Below are positions 1-5,072 of a DNA stretch of 5,102 nucleotides, piece after piece. The DNA is from Candidatus Zixiibacteriota bacterium (GTDB lineage Bacteria > RBG-13-66-14 > B26-G2 > WVWN01): contig JAUWLW010000083.1 of the NCBI GenBank assembly GCA_030613505.1, positions 1-5,102 on the forward strand. Direction: 5' to 3'. The position numbers and the translations under genes were made by a program. Under the pieces are notes generated by a model that did no database searches, was not told where the DNA came from, and saw only the letters and a list, made by a program, of their open reading frames with translations. The stretch's first letter is position 1; each line of letters begins with the position of its first letter.

Positions 1-391
1 CGGTTTCCGGGTTGCCTTCTTCGATTTCCGGGGCAGCGTCCCCGGCTCGAGGTTGTGGCCCACGTCGGGGAGCGGTTATTTTTTCAAGCCGAGCGGCCTC
101 CACGGCCATTGTTGGGTGGAAATAAATATCGGCTGGACTTGTCCTACCACCGCCTTCGTCGCCGCCGAGGAACAATTTTATAATTACCCCAACTGCGACC
201 CTTACGCGGTCGACAACAACACCGTCTTTATGCGCCACTCGTGGCGCTACTTTAACGGCAGGTGGGAACCGATTAGTTTTTCGCCGCCGTATGACGCTTA
301 CCGCAACGTCATGATACGCGTCTTCGTCGACAACGAGACGGTAAACGTTTCGCCGACGAGCTTGGGGCGCGTGAAGGCGTTGTACTACTAA
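1..391 (+). CDS. P1: secreted Trp-rich tandem-array protein, 3' part only
   Basis: This reading frame is open from base 2 to the TAA at 389-391 and gives 129 residues. It is cut by the window edge. Its first visible residues (GFRVAFFDF) align with residues near 101-109 of the complete paralogs, so about 100 residues, including the signal peptide, lie outside the window. A TTG at 53-55 is internal to the conserved domain and is not the real start. The visible half carries the family blocks: VPGS followed by LWP, the NYPNCDPYAVDNN loop, a Trp after the loop (HSW), and the tail PTSLGRVKALYY. It has three visible cysteines (in HCW, WTCP and PNCDP), two of which are absent from most paralogs. Function is unknown; export is inferred from the complete copies. 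It lies 64 bp upstream of P2 on the same strand with no terminator between them. Confidence 0.9.
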   Translation, partial: GFRVAFFDFRGSVPGSRLWPTSGSGYFFKPSGLHGHCWVEINIGWTCPTTAFVAAEEQFYNYPNCDPYAVDNNTVFMRHSWRYFNGRWEPISFSPPYDAYRNVMIRVFVDNETVNVSPTSLGRVKALYY

Positions 392-455
392 TCGCGAGAT
401 AGGGTGCAGGGGTGAGGCCGCGGTTATTCAAGGCCGCCCCAAGGAGGTCGGGGCT

Positions 456-1136
456 ATGAAGTACGTAACGTCATTGGCGGTCGCGACCGCTATAATTGCC
501 GGCGCGGCGTGGGGCGTGGACGTCGTCGTGGAGAGGGCGTCTTACCCTTCGAATATCCCGTCTTCGCCGGCGCACGACATGACGTTGGAGTTGAGGTGGG
601 ATAACGGCTGGGGTATGTGGTGGTATTGCTGGTATACCGGCCGGGGTTACTGGGTGGGCAACGACTTCGATATATCGACCATAAAAACGTTCGGCACCAT
701 AAAGACGATAAAGTTACAATTGCGCAGCAACTGGCCCAACACCGGGTGGGACGGCGTCCGTGCCGGCATCTATGCGTTCGAACGCGTCCCCGGCTCGCTT
801 ATATGGCCCACCGCCGGCGGCCCGTACTTCTTTAAGCCTACGGGCCGAACCGGGTGGCAGGAAATCCCGGTGGCGTGGGTTCTACCGGCGGGCGTTAGGA
901 AGTTCGTCGCCGCCGCCGAACAGTACTACGACTACCCCAATTGCGACCCTTTCCTCATCGACAACAACCCGACGTTTCGGGGTCATACGTGGCATTATCT
1001 GGCCGGGAAGTGGGAACCTTTTTATCACGCGCCGATTGCCCCGTACCGGAACCTGATGTTACGCGTCGTCGTCGGTAAAGAGTCGGTAGCGGTCGCTCCG
1101 ACGAGCCTGGGGCGCGTGAAGGCGCTGTATTATTAA
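456..1136 (+). CDS. P2: secreted Trp-rich tandem-array protein
   Basis: The product has 226 residues. The ATG is chosen because AAGGAGG (441-447) lies 8 nt upstream and the frame opens directly into a signal peptide: K2, a hydrophobic stretch at about 4-18, and probable cleavage after AWG (residue 20). A Pro/Ser linker follows (about 28-42), then one aromatic-rich domain (about 43-212). Conserved blocks include LELRWDNG (44-51), WVGNDFDIS (66-74), WPNTGWDG (93-100), VPGSLIW (111-117), YPNCDPFLIDNNPTF (160-174) and PYRNLMLRVVV (197-207). The tail PTSLGRVKALYY occupies 215-226. I count 14 Trp, about 6% of residues, which is very high and suits a beta-sandwich or ligand-binding surface. Cysteines are C58 and C163, a possible disulfide after export. 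The function is not recognised; a carbohydrate-binding, adhesive or surface-structural role is only inference. P3 follows after 18 bp, which supports co-transcription. Confidence 0.93.
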   Translation: MKYVTSLAVATAIIAGAAWGVDVVVERASYPSNIPSSPAHDMTLELRWDNGWGMWWYCWYTGRGYWVGNDFDISTIKTFGTIKTIKLQLRSNWPNTGWDGVRAGIYAFERVPGSLIWPTAGGPYFFKPTGRTGWQEIPVAWVLPAGVRKFVAAAEQYYDYPNCDPFLIDNNPTFRGHTWHYLAGKWEPFYHAPIAPYRNLMLRVVVGKESVAVAPTSLGRVKALYY

Positions 1137-1154
1137 CCCGGAGGCGAAGAGGAA

Positions 1155-1823
1155 ATGAGACGTATCGTATTATGGGCGGCGGTCGTTGGCCTGGGCGCCG
1201 CGGCGTGGGGTGCGGACGTCGCCGCGGAGGTTGTGTCGTCCGGCGCCGAGGCCGTAGCGTCGCCGGCTTACGACGCGGAGTATGAGCTCAAGTGGGACGA
1301 CGGGCGCCCGACCTGGTTTATGAGTTGGAATACGGGCGCGGGCTCTTGGGTGGGCAACGACTTCGACATTTCCACCCTCGCCACCGGGTGGTGGATTGAA
1401 ACGATAAAGGTTATGTCCGGCGCGAGCTGGCCTAACGGCCGGTGGGACGGCTTCCGCCTCGGCGTCTTCACTTTTTCCGGCAGTCTACCGGGCTCGCGGT
1501 TTCACGGCCCCAGGTTCGTAAGGGGGAGCGGTGCAGGTTATAGGTGGTGCGAGTTTAAATTCGGAATGTGGGAATGGGCGCTCGGCGGCCATAAAAGGTT
1601 CGTAGTAGCCGTGGAGCAGTATTATAACCATCCCGACTGCGACCCGTACGTGCTCGACGGCAATAGGAGGTTCCAAGGGCACTCGTGGCAATGTCAAGGC
1701 GGAAAGTGGGAACCCCTTGTCGGCACAGCAGGGTACTGGAACATGATGCTCCGCGTTGTAATCAACGACACGATGGCCGTCGCGCCCACCAGCCTGGGCC
1801 GCGTCAAGGCTTTGTACTATTAA
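1155..1823 (+). CDS. P3: secreted Trp-rich tandem-array protein, most divergent copy
   Basis: The product has 222 residues. The start is supported by GGAGG (1140-1144) 10 nt upstream and by an immediate signal peptide (RR at 2-3, hydrophobic 4-17, cleavage probably after AWG at residue 19). It has the family layout: linker about 20-42, ELKWDDG (44-50), WVGNDFDIS (65-73), WPNGRWDGFRLGVF (92-105), PGSRF (112-116), the loop HPDCDPYVLDGN (159-170), HSW (176-178), and tail PTSLGRVKALYY (211-222). Of the complete copies it departs most from the consensus. The usual GWTLPSG segment is replaced by KFGMWEWALGG, and DNNPTF is replaced by DGNRRF. It has 16 Trp and three cysteines (C132, C162, C180), an odd number that would leave one thiol free or available for dimers. 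Function is unknown. Its last bases and downstream spacer closely match those of P4, marking a duplication boundary. Confidence 0.92.
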   Translation: MRRIVLWAAVVGLGAAAWGADVAAEVVSSGAEAVASPAYDAEYELKWDDGRPTWFMSWNTGAGSWVGNDFDISTLATGWWIETIKVMSGASWPNGRWDGFRLGVFTFSGSLPGSRFHGPRFVRGSGAGYRWCEFKFGMWEWALGGHKRFVVAVEQYYNHPDCDPYVLDGNRRFQGHSWQCQGGKWEPLVGTAGYWNMMLRVVINDTMAVAPTSLGRVKALYY

Positions 1824-1891
1824 TCGATAAGTATCGCTTTTAAGCGGAGCTTCACGGCACCCAGGGGAAGTTCTATTGTGGAGGTTATAAG
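1824..1891 (+). repeat. 68-bp duplicated intergenic spacer, copy 1 (P3-P4)
   Basis: This spacer aligns without gaps over its whole 68 bp with the P4-P5 spacer, at 60 of 68 positions by hand count. Both start TCGAT directly after the TAA stop, contain GTATCGCTTTTAA and CCCAGGGGAAGTTCTATT, and end in the ribosome binding site and the ATG. The small inverted repeat CGAT-AAGT-ATCG at its start is retained in both copies with a changed loop base. I see no clear promoter or terminator, so readthrough from P3 is likely. The similarity continues into the last bases of the upstream gene. Confidence 0.9.
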
Positions 1892-2560
1892 ATGAATAAA
1901 GTAACGACGTTCGTAGCGCTTGGGCTGGCCATATCGGCCGCGGCGGCGTGGGGCGCCGACCGCGTCGTCGAGCGGGCGGCCTCGGCGCCGGCCGCGCCCG
2001 AGCCGGAGGCCACCGACGACGCGCTGGAGCTCAAGTGGGATTCCGGCTTCACCAGGTGGTGGATGTGTTGGTATACCGGCCGCGACACCTGGGTCGGCGC
2101 CGACTTCGACATATCCACTATCTCGGGCTACCGCGCCTTACACGCCATAAAGCTCCAGTCGCGCTGGGACTGGCCCAACGTAGGTTGGGACGGCTTCCGC
2201 CTTGGCATCTTCGACTTTCGGGGCGGCGTTCCGGGGTCGCTGTTGTGGGGGCCGAAGTTCGTCGTGCCGACCGGCTCGACGGGGTGGAAGGAGTTTTCCG
2301 TGGGCTGGACGCTGCCCTCCGGCGTATACAAGTTCCTGGCCGGCCAGGAGCAATATTACAACTACCCCAACTGCGACCCCTTCGCGTTGGACAACAACCC
2401 GACGTTTAGAGGCCACTCCTGGCAATACCACGGGGGGTCGTGGGCCCCGCTTCAAGGTTACCAAGGCTACCGCAACCTCATGCTCCGCGTCATCCTCAAC
2501 AATGCGACCTTGGCCTTAACGCCCACCAGCATAGGCCGCGTCAAGGCTTTGTACTATTAA
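1892..2560 (+). CDS. P4: secreted Trp-rich tandem-array protein
   Basis: The product has 222 residues. The start is supported by GGAGG (1880-1884) 7 nt upstream and by a clean signal peptide: N2-K3, hydrophobic 4-19, and the AWG cleavage site at residue 21. An Ala/Pro/Glu linker (22-43) follows. The domain shows LELKWDSG (45-52), a W56-W57-M58-C59-W60 cluster, WVGADFDIS (67-75), WPNVGWDGFRLGIF (94-107), VPGSLLWGPKF (113-123), NYPNCDPFALDNNPTF (157-172) and tail PTSIGRVKALYY (211-222). N70 of the usual WVGND motif is Ala here. It has 14 Trp, and its cysteines are C59 and C161. By hand alignment it is about 83% identical to P5, the closest pair in the array. It is two residues shorter than P5 in the loop at about 187-191. 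It is flanked on both sides by copies of the same 68-bp spacer. Function is unknown; export is inferred. Confidence 0.93.
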   Translation: MNKVTTFVALGLAISAAAAWGADRVVERAASAPAAPEPEATDDALELKWDSGFTRWWMCWYTGRDTWVGADFDISTISGYRALHAIKLQSRWDWPNVGWDGFRLGIFDFRGGVPGSLLWGPKFVVPTGSTGWKEFSVGWTLPSGVYKFLAGQEQYYNYPNCDPFALDNNPTFRGHSWQYHGGSWAPLQGYQGYRNLMLRVILNNATLALTPTSIGRVKALYY

Positions 2561-2628
2561 TCGATGAGTATCGCTTTTAAACGGAGCTTCACTGTTCCCA
2601 GGGGAAGTTCTATTAAGGAGGTTATACG
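2561..2628 (+). repeat. 68-bp duplicated intergenic spacer, copy 2 (P4-P5)
   Basis: This is the second copy of the P3-P4 spacer. It differs at eight positions, four of them in the middle (GGCA region) or directly before GGAGG, where this copy has the stronger site AAGGAGG instead of GTGGAGG. The altered Shine-Dalgarno context could give P5 a different translation level from P4; that is inference. No gap is needed in the alignment, so the two duplicated units have kept identical length. Confidence 0.9.
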
Positions 2629-3303
2629 ATGAATAAATTAACGACGTTCGTAGGGCTGGGGCTGGCCATATCGGCCGCGGCGGCGTGGGGCGCCGACTGC
2701 GTCGTCGAACGGGCGGCCTCGGCGCCGGCCGCGCCCGAGCCGGCGGCCACCGACGATACGCTGGAGCTCAAGTGGGATTCCGGCTTCGGCAGGTGGTGGC
2801 TCGTCTGGTATACCGGCCGGGACACCTGGGTCGGCAACGACTTCGACATATCGACTATCTCGGGTTACCGCGCCATACACGCCATAAAGCTCCAGTCGCG
2901 CAACAACTGGCCCAACATAGGTTGGGACGGCTTCCGCCTCGGCATCTTCGACTTTACGGGCAGCGTGCCAGGGTCGCTGTTGTGGGGGCCTAAGTTCGTC
3001 GTCCCGACCGGCTCGAGCGGCTGGAAGGAGTTCTCCGTGGGCTGGACGCTCCCCTCCGGCATATACAAGTTCCTGGCCGGCCAGGAGCAGTTCTATAACT
3101 ACCCCACCTGCGAACCCTTCATGATCGACAACAACCCCACATTCATGGGGCACTCCTGGCAATACATGAGCGGGAGATGGAGCCCGTTCCTACAAACGAA
3201 CATTTTACCGTACCGCAACATCATGCTCCGCGTCATCGTCAACAACGCGACCTTGGCCTTAACGCCCACCAGCATAGGCCGCGTCAAAGCGTTGTACCAT
3301 TAA
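2629..3303 (+). CDS. P5: secreted Trp-rich tandem-array protein, last gene before the first terminator
   Basis: The product has 224 residues. The start is supported by AAGGAGG (2615-2621) 7 nt upstream and by a signal peptide almost identical to that of P4, ending AWG at residue 21. Residues 1-57 differ from P4 at only six positions, including the Ala/Pro linker, which is unrelated in P2, P3 and P6. The domain blocks are present: LELKWDSG (45-52), WVGNDFDIS (67-75), WPNIGWDGFRLGIF (94-107), VPGSLLWGPKF (113-123) and YPTCEPFMIDNNPTF (158-172). The WSPFLQ loop (184-189) resembles P6 rather than P4. The tail ends ALYH instead of ALYY. Cysteines are C24, in the N-terminal linker, and C161. C24 is not in a lipobox context (WGADC), so a lipoprotein is unlikely. 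Function is unknown. It ends 14 bp before a strong hairpin and so probably closes the P1-P5 transcript. Confidence 0.93.
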   Translation: MNKLTTFVGLGLAISAAAAWGADCVVERAASAPAAPEPAATDDTLELKWDSGFGRWWLVWYTGRDTWVGNDFDISTISGYRAIHAIKLQSRNNWPNIGWDGFRLGIFDFTGSVPGSLLWGPKFVVPTGSSGWKEFSVGWTLPSGIYKFLAGQEQFYNYPTCEPFMIDNNPTFMGHSWQYMSGRWSPFLQTNILPYRNIMLRVIVNNATLALTPTSIGRVKALYH

Positions 3304-3317
3304 CGCGACCTGTTTCC

Positions 3318-3348
3318 CCAAAAAGGAGCCGTTTAGGCTCCTTTTTGG
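3318..3348 (+). terminator. Intrinsic terminator after P5
   Basis: A perfect 13-bp stem runs from 3318-3330 (CCAAAAAGGAGCC) to 3336-3348, with a 5-nt loop GTTTA. The stem's 3' arm contains TTTTT (3342-3346), acting as the U-tract, and the matching A-run on the 5' side would serve the opposite strand. It lies 14 bp after the P5 stop and probably ends the P1-P5 transcript. Confidence 0.9.
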
Positions 3349-3382
3349 TATGACCGGGCCCCGCCGACCCAAGTCTTTTTTA

Positions 3383-3411
3383 TTGTCGGACCATTGGAAA
3401 TTTGTTAGCAT
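3383..3411 (+). promoter_or_regulatory. Possible sigma70-like promoter for P6
   Basis: TTGTCG (3383-3388) and TAGCAT (3406-3411) are spaced by exactly 17 bp, each with 4 of 6 consensus bases. They sit in the only clearly AT-rich patch of the P5-P6 gap, just after the terminator, where a P6 promoter would be expected. The predicted transcript start near 3418 gives a leader of about 80 nt. Other hexamer choices are possible, and the host's promoter consensus is unknown. Confidence 0.45.
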
Positions 3412-3433
3412 TATCCCGTTGTTGGGAAGTACC

Positions 3434-3446
3434 TTTTCCGGGAAAA
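3434..3446. promoter_or_regulatory. 13-nt dyad in the P6 leader, possible operator
   Basis: TTTTCCGGGAAAA is a near-perfect palindrome (6-bp arms around one central G), about 16-28 nt downstream of the predicted P6 transcription start. Its position would suit a repressor site. It is a single short occurrence and could be chance. Confidence 0.25.
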
Positions 3447-3458
3447 CCGCGCATAAAC

Positions 3459-3476
3459 GGCGGCCCGCGCGCCGCC
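3459..3476 (+). other. GC-rich leader hairpin directly upstream of the P6 ribosome binding site
   Basis: GGCGGC (3459-3464) and GCCGCC (3471-3476) pair as a 6-bp all-GC stem with a 6-nt loop. The stem ends 6 nt before AAGGAGG (3483-3489). It is not followed by a T-run, so it is not a terminator. It could stabilise the leader or influence translation of P6. In a GC-rich genome such short stems also occur by chance. Confidence 0.35.
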
Positions 3477-3497
3477 TTAAGCAAGGAGGTTTAAGAG

Positions 3498-4172
3498 ATG
3501 GGGAGCAGAACATTTATCGTCGTCTTCGCGGCATTGGCCGCGGCCGCGGCGTGGGCTACGGACCTGGTAGTAGCGCCGACGGCCCCCGCGGCTTCGGGCG
3601 CCCCCTACGACTACTACGACGGGCCTTTGGAGCTGAAGTACGACAGCGGGACGCAGCGGTACTTCATGGCCTGGTACTCCGGCGCCGGCAGCTGGGTCGG
3701 CAACGACTTCGACATAAGCGCCATCTCGGCCTATCGGGCCATTATGAGAGTCAGGTTTTATTCGAGACCGGACTGGCCCAACAGCCGGTGGGACGGTTTC
3801 CGCGTCGGCATCTACGCGTACGCGGGCGGCCAGCCGGGCTCGGTTTTGTGGGGGCCCGAGTACTTTAAACCCGCGAGAGCCAGCTACGGATGGTGCAATT
3901 GCGCCGTCGGTTGGACCCTTCCCGCGGGCAACGACGCGTTCGTGGCCGCGGTGGAACAATACTACAACTATCCCAACCTCGACCCGTTCGCTCTGGACAA
4001 CAACCCGACGTTTAGAGGCCACTCCTGGCAATATTACCGGGGCGTGTGGAGCCCGTTCTTGCAATCGAGTGTTGCGCCGTACCGCAACGTAATGATACGC
4101 GTCGTCGTGAACAACGTGCCGGTAGGCCTTACGCCCACAAGCGTAGGTCGCGTCAAGGCGCTGTACTACTAG
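3498..4172 (+). CDS. P6: secreted Trp-rich tandem-array protein, separate transcription unit
   Basis: The product has 224 residues. The start is supported by AAGGAGG (3483-3489) 8 nt upstream and by a signal peptide: R4, hydrophobic 6-18, probable cleavage after AWA at residue 20. Linker 21-42 is Ala/Pro/Tyr-rich and differs from the other copies. The domain shows LELKYDSG (44-51), WVGNDFDIS (66-74), WPNSRWDGFRVGIY (93-106), PGSVLWGPEYF (113-123), NYPNLDPFALDNNPTF (157-172) and PYRNVMIRVVVNN (194-206). The tail PTSVGRVKALYY is at 213-224. It has 10 Trp, fewer than its neighbours, with Tyr or Phe at several of those sites. The cysteine usually found in the NCDP loop is Leu here, and two cysteines appear close together instead (C133, C135, in WCNC). 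It uses a TAG stop, while the other copies use TAA. It is isolated from P5 by a terminator and a 194-bp gap and is followed by its own terminator. Function is unknown. Confidence 0.93.
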   Translation: MGSRTFIVVFAALAAAAAWATDLVVAPTAPAASGAPYDYYDGPLELKYDSGTQRYFMAWYSGAGSWVGNDFDISAISAYRAIMRVRFYSRPDWPNSRWDGFRVGIYAYAGGQPGSVLWGPEYFKPARASYGWCNCAVGWTLPAGNDAFVAAVEQYYNYPNLDPFALDNNPTFRGHSWQYYRGVWSPFLQSSVAPYRNVMIRVVVNNVPVGLTPTSVGRVKALYY

Positions 4173-4189
4173 CCGACGAGCCGTCAAAT

Positions 4190-4216
4190 AAAAAGGGGCC
4201 GCGAGGCCCCTTTTTT
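4190..4216. terminator. Bidirectional intrinsic terminator shared by P6 and the convergent membrane-protein gene
   Basis: An 11-bp perfect stem runs from AAAAAGGGGCC (4190-4200) to GGCCCCTTTTT (4205-4215), with a GCGA loop. It is followed by TTTTTT (4211-4216) on the plus strand. On the minus strand the same hairpin is followed by TTTTTATTT. It lies 17 bp after the P6 stop and 31 bp beyond the end of the minus-strand gene, so it can stop both convergent transcripts. Confidence 0.92.
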
Positions 4217-4247
4217 CTTTGCGAGAAATCGTCCGCCCAAGCCGCGC

Positions 4248-4982
4248 TCAGTTCGCCACCAGCCGCAGCTTACCCGTGAACGACGGCGCCGCGGCGTAGG
4301 CGTTGTTGGCGTCCGCGACCACCGCCAGCTCGTACTCGCCCTTCTTCTTGGCCTTCACCCGGGCGCGGAAGGCGAAGTACGTGTCCGGGTGCAGCGGCCG
4401 GCCGGTCGGCCAATCCACCGTCACCAGCGTGCCGCCGGGCCGCGGGAACTTCTGCACCGTAGCGCCCGGCGCCTTGACCGCCGCCACCTCCACGTCCGCC
4501 GGGAACGCCACCGTTACCGAGACCCCCTCGGCGCGTCTGAGCGCCGGGGGCGGAGCCGGAGCCGGCTTCTCCTCCGCCGGCGCGCCCTCCTCCTCTACCG
4601 CCTCTTCCTTCCCGGGCGCGGGCGTCTCCGGCGGCGGCGTCACGTTGTAGACGCGCAGTTCGACGTACGTCGCCTTGCCCGCCTTGACCACCTTGCTGTC
4701 GGTGAGCGGCGGCTCCTTCTCGGCCTCGGCCGCCGGGAAGCCCACCGCCAGGTTGTAATCCGGGGCCGCGGCCTCGGCGAACTCGCGCGTCTCGGCCAGC
4801 GCCTCGGCGTCGGCCTCCGCCCCGGCCCGCAGCTCCTCCACGCCGCCGGCCAGCGTGCCGAGCTTCCCCAGCACCAGTACGCCGACGATGACGGCGACTA
4901 TGGCCGCGGCGGTGATTATAATGGCGCAGACGTCGGCGAACTTGGCCAGCGCGGCGCCGGTATCTTCCTCGTGGTGGACCAT
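4248..4982 (-). CDS. Single-pass membrane protein with DUF11-like beta domain split by a Pro/Glu-rich insertion
   Basis: The product has 244 residues. The start is set by AGGAGG (complement of 4990-4995) 7 nt upstream of the ATG. Residues 1-16 are polar and 17-39 form one long hydrophobic segment (AIIITAAAIVAVIVGVLVLG core), most likely an uncleaved membrane anchor. Residues 41-72 are Ala/Glu-rich and may form a short helix or coiled coil. Residues 94-113 (TDSKVVKAGKATYVELRVYN) look like the opening strands of a DUF11-type domain. They are followed by a Pro/Glu/Ala low-complexity stretch (114-148), then the rest of a beta-sandwich (151-232) with the DUF11-like order VTVAFPADVEV, a DW before a PL-x-P turn, FRARVKAKKKGEYEL, and ADANN. 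The match to DUF11 is my reading of the pattern and was not searched. The C-terminal domain is probably outside the cytoplasmic membrane. It is convergent with P6 and shares its terminator. It has its own promoter; no link to the array is proven. Confidence 0.88.
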   Translation of the reverse strand: MVHHEEDTGAALAKFADVCAIIITAAAIVAVIVGVLVLGKLGTLAGGVEELRAGAEADAEALAETREFAEAAAPDYNLAVGFPAAEAEKEPPLTDSKVVKAGKATYVELRVYNVTPPPETPAPGKEEAVEEEGAPAEEKPAPAPPPALRRAEGVSVTVAFPADVEVAAVKAPGATVQKFPRPGGTLVTVDWPTGRPLHPDTYFAFRARVKAKKKGEYELAVVADANNAYAAAPSFTGKLRLVAN

Positions 4983-5016
4983 ATCGAAACCTCCTACGGT
5001 TTAAATTTTCGGGGGG

Positions 5017-5035
5017 CCCGGGCGCGTGGCCCGGG
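5017..5035 (-). other. GC-rich hairpin in the leader of the membrane-protein gene
   Basis: CCCGGGC (5017-5023) and GCCCGGG (5029-5035) form a perfect 7-bp GC stem with a 5-nt loop. It falls at the very 5' end of the predicted transcript. No T-run follows on either strand, so it is not an obvious terminator. A role in transcript stability is possible but unproven. Confidence 0.4.
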
Positions 5036-5043
5036 ACGGCGGT

Positions 5044-5072
5044 AGTATAGCGTGTTTTACGGGAAGAAACAA
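5044..5072 (-). promoter_or_regulatory. Sigma70-like promoter for the minus-strand membrane-protein gene
   Basis: On the minus strand TATACT (complement of 5044-5049, 5 of 6 consensus) is preceded, with an exact 17-bp spacer, by TTGTTT (complement of 5067-5072). The expected transcription start is near 5037, about 55 nt ahead of the start codon. The -10 match, spacing and position agree; the -35 is weak (3 of 6). Confidence 0.65.

Noticed and set aside
2629-2703. P5 as a lipoprotein because of Cys24 near the signal peptide
   Set aside because: The residues before the Cys are WGAD, which does not fit a lipobox, and the other copies have Arg, Val, Ala or Leu at this site with the AWG/AWA cleavage motif kept.
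2638-3162. Minus-strand open frame of 174 codons antisense to P5, with a shorter similar one antisense to P4
   Set aside because: The similarity between these antisense frames follows from P4/P5 duplication. They have no separate ribosome binding site and lie fully inside real genes.
3350-3868. Plus-strand open frame of 172 codons starting just after the first terminator
   Set aside because: It has no ribosome binding site, runs out of frame into P6, and its P6-overlapping part is an Arg-rich shadow.
1-4172. CRISPR-like or phase-variable repeat array
   Set aside because: The repeats are whole diverged genes and 68-bp spacers. There are no short regular repeats, no homopolymer or tandem tracts in starts or leaders, and no recombinase gene in the window.
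3477-4187. A long open frame of 236 codons on the minus strand, antisense to P6
   Set aside because: It mirrors P6 almost end to end, its translation is Arg/Val/Gly-rich as expected for antisense of GC-rich coding DNA, and the plus frame has the signal peptide, ribosome binding site and family conservation.
4389-5045. Plus-strand open frame of 218 codons over the membrane-protein gene
   Set aside because: It is extremely Arg-rich with no recognisable domain, runs through the minus-strand promoter, and would need transcription through the P6 terminator. The minus frame has an anchor segment, ribosome binding site and promoter.
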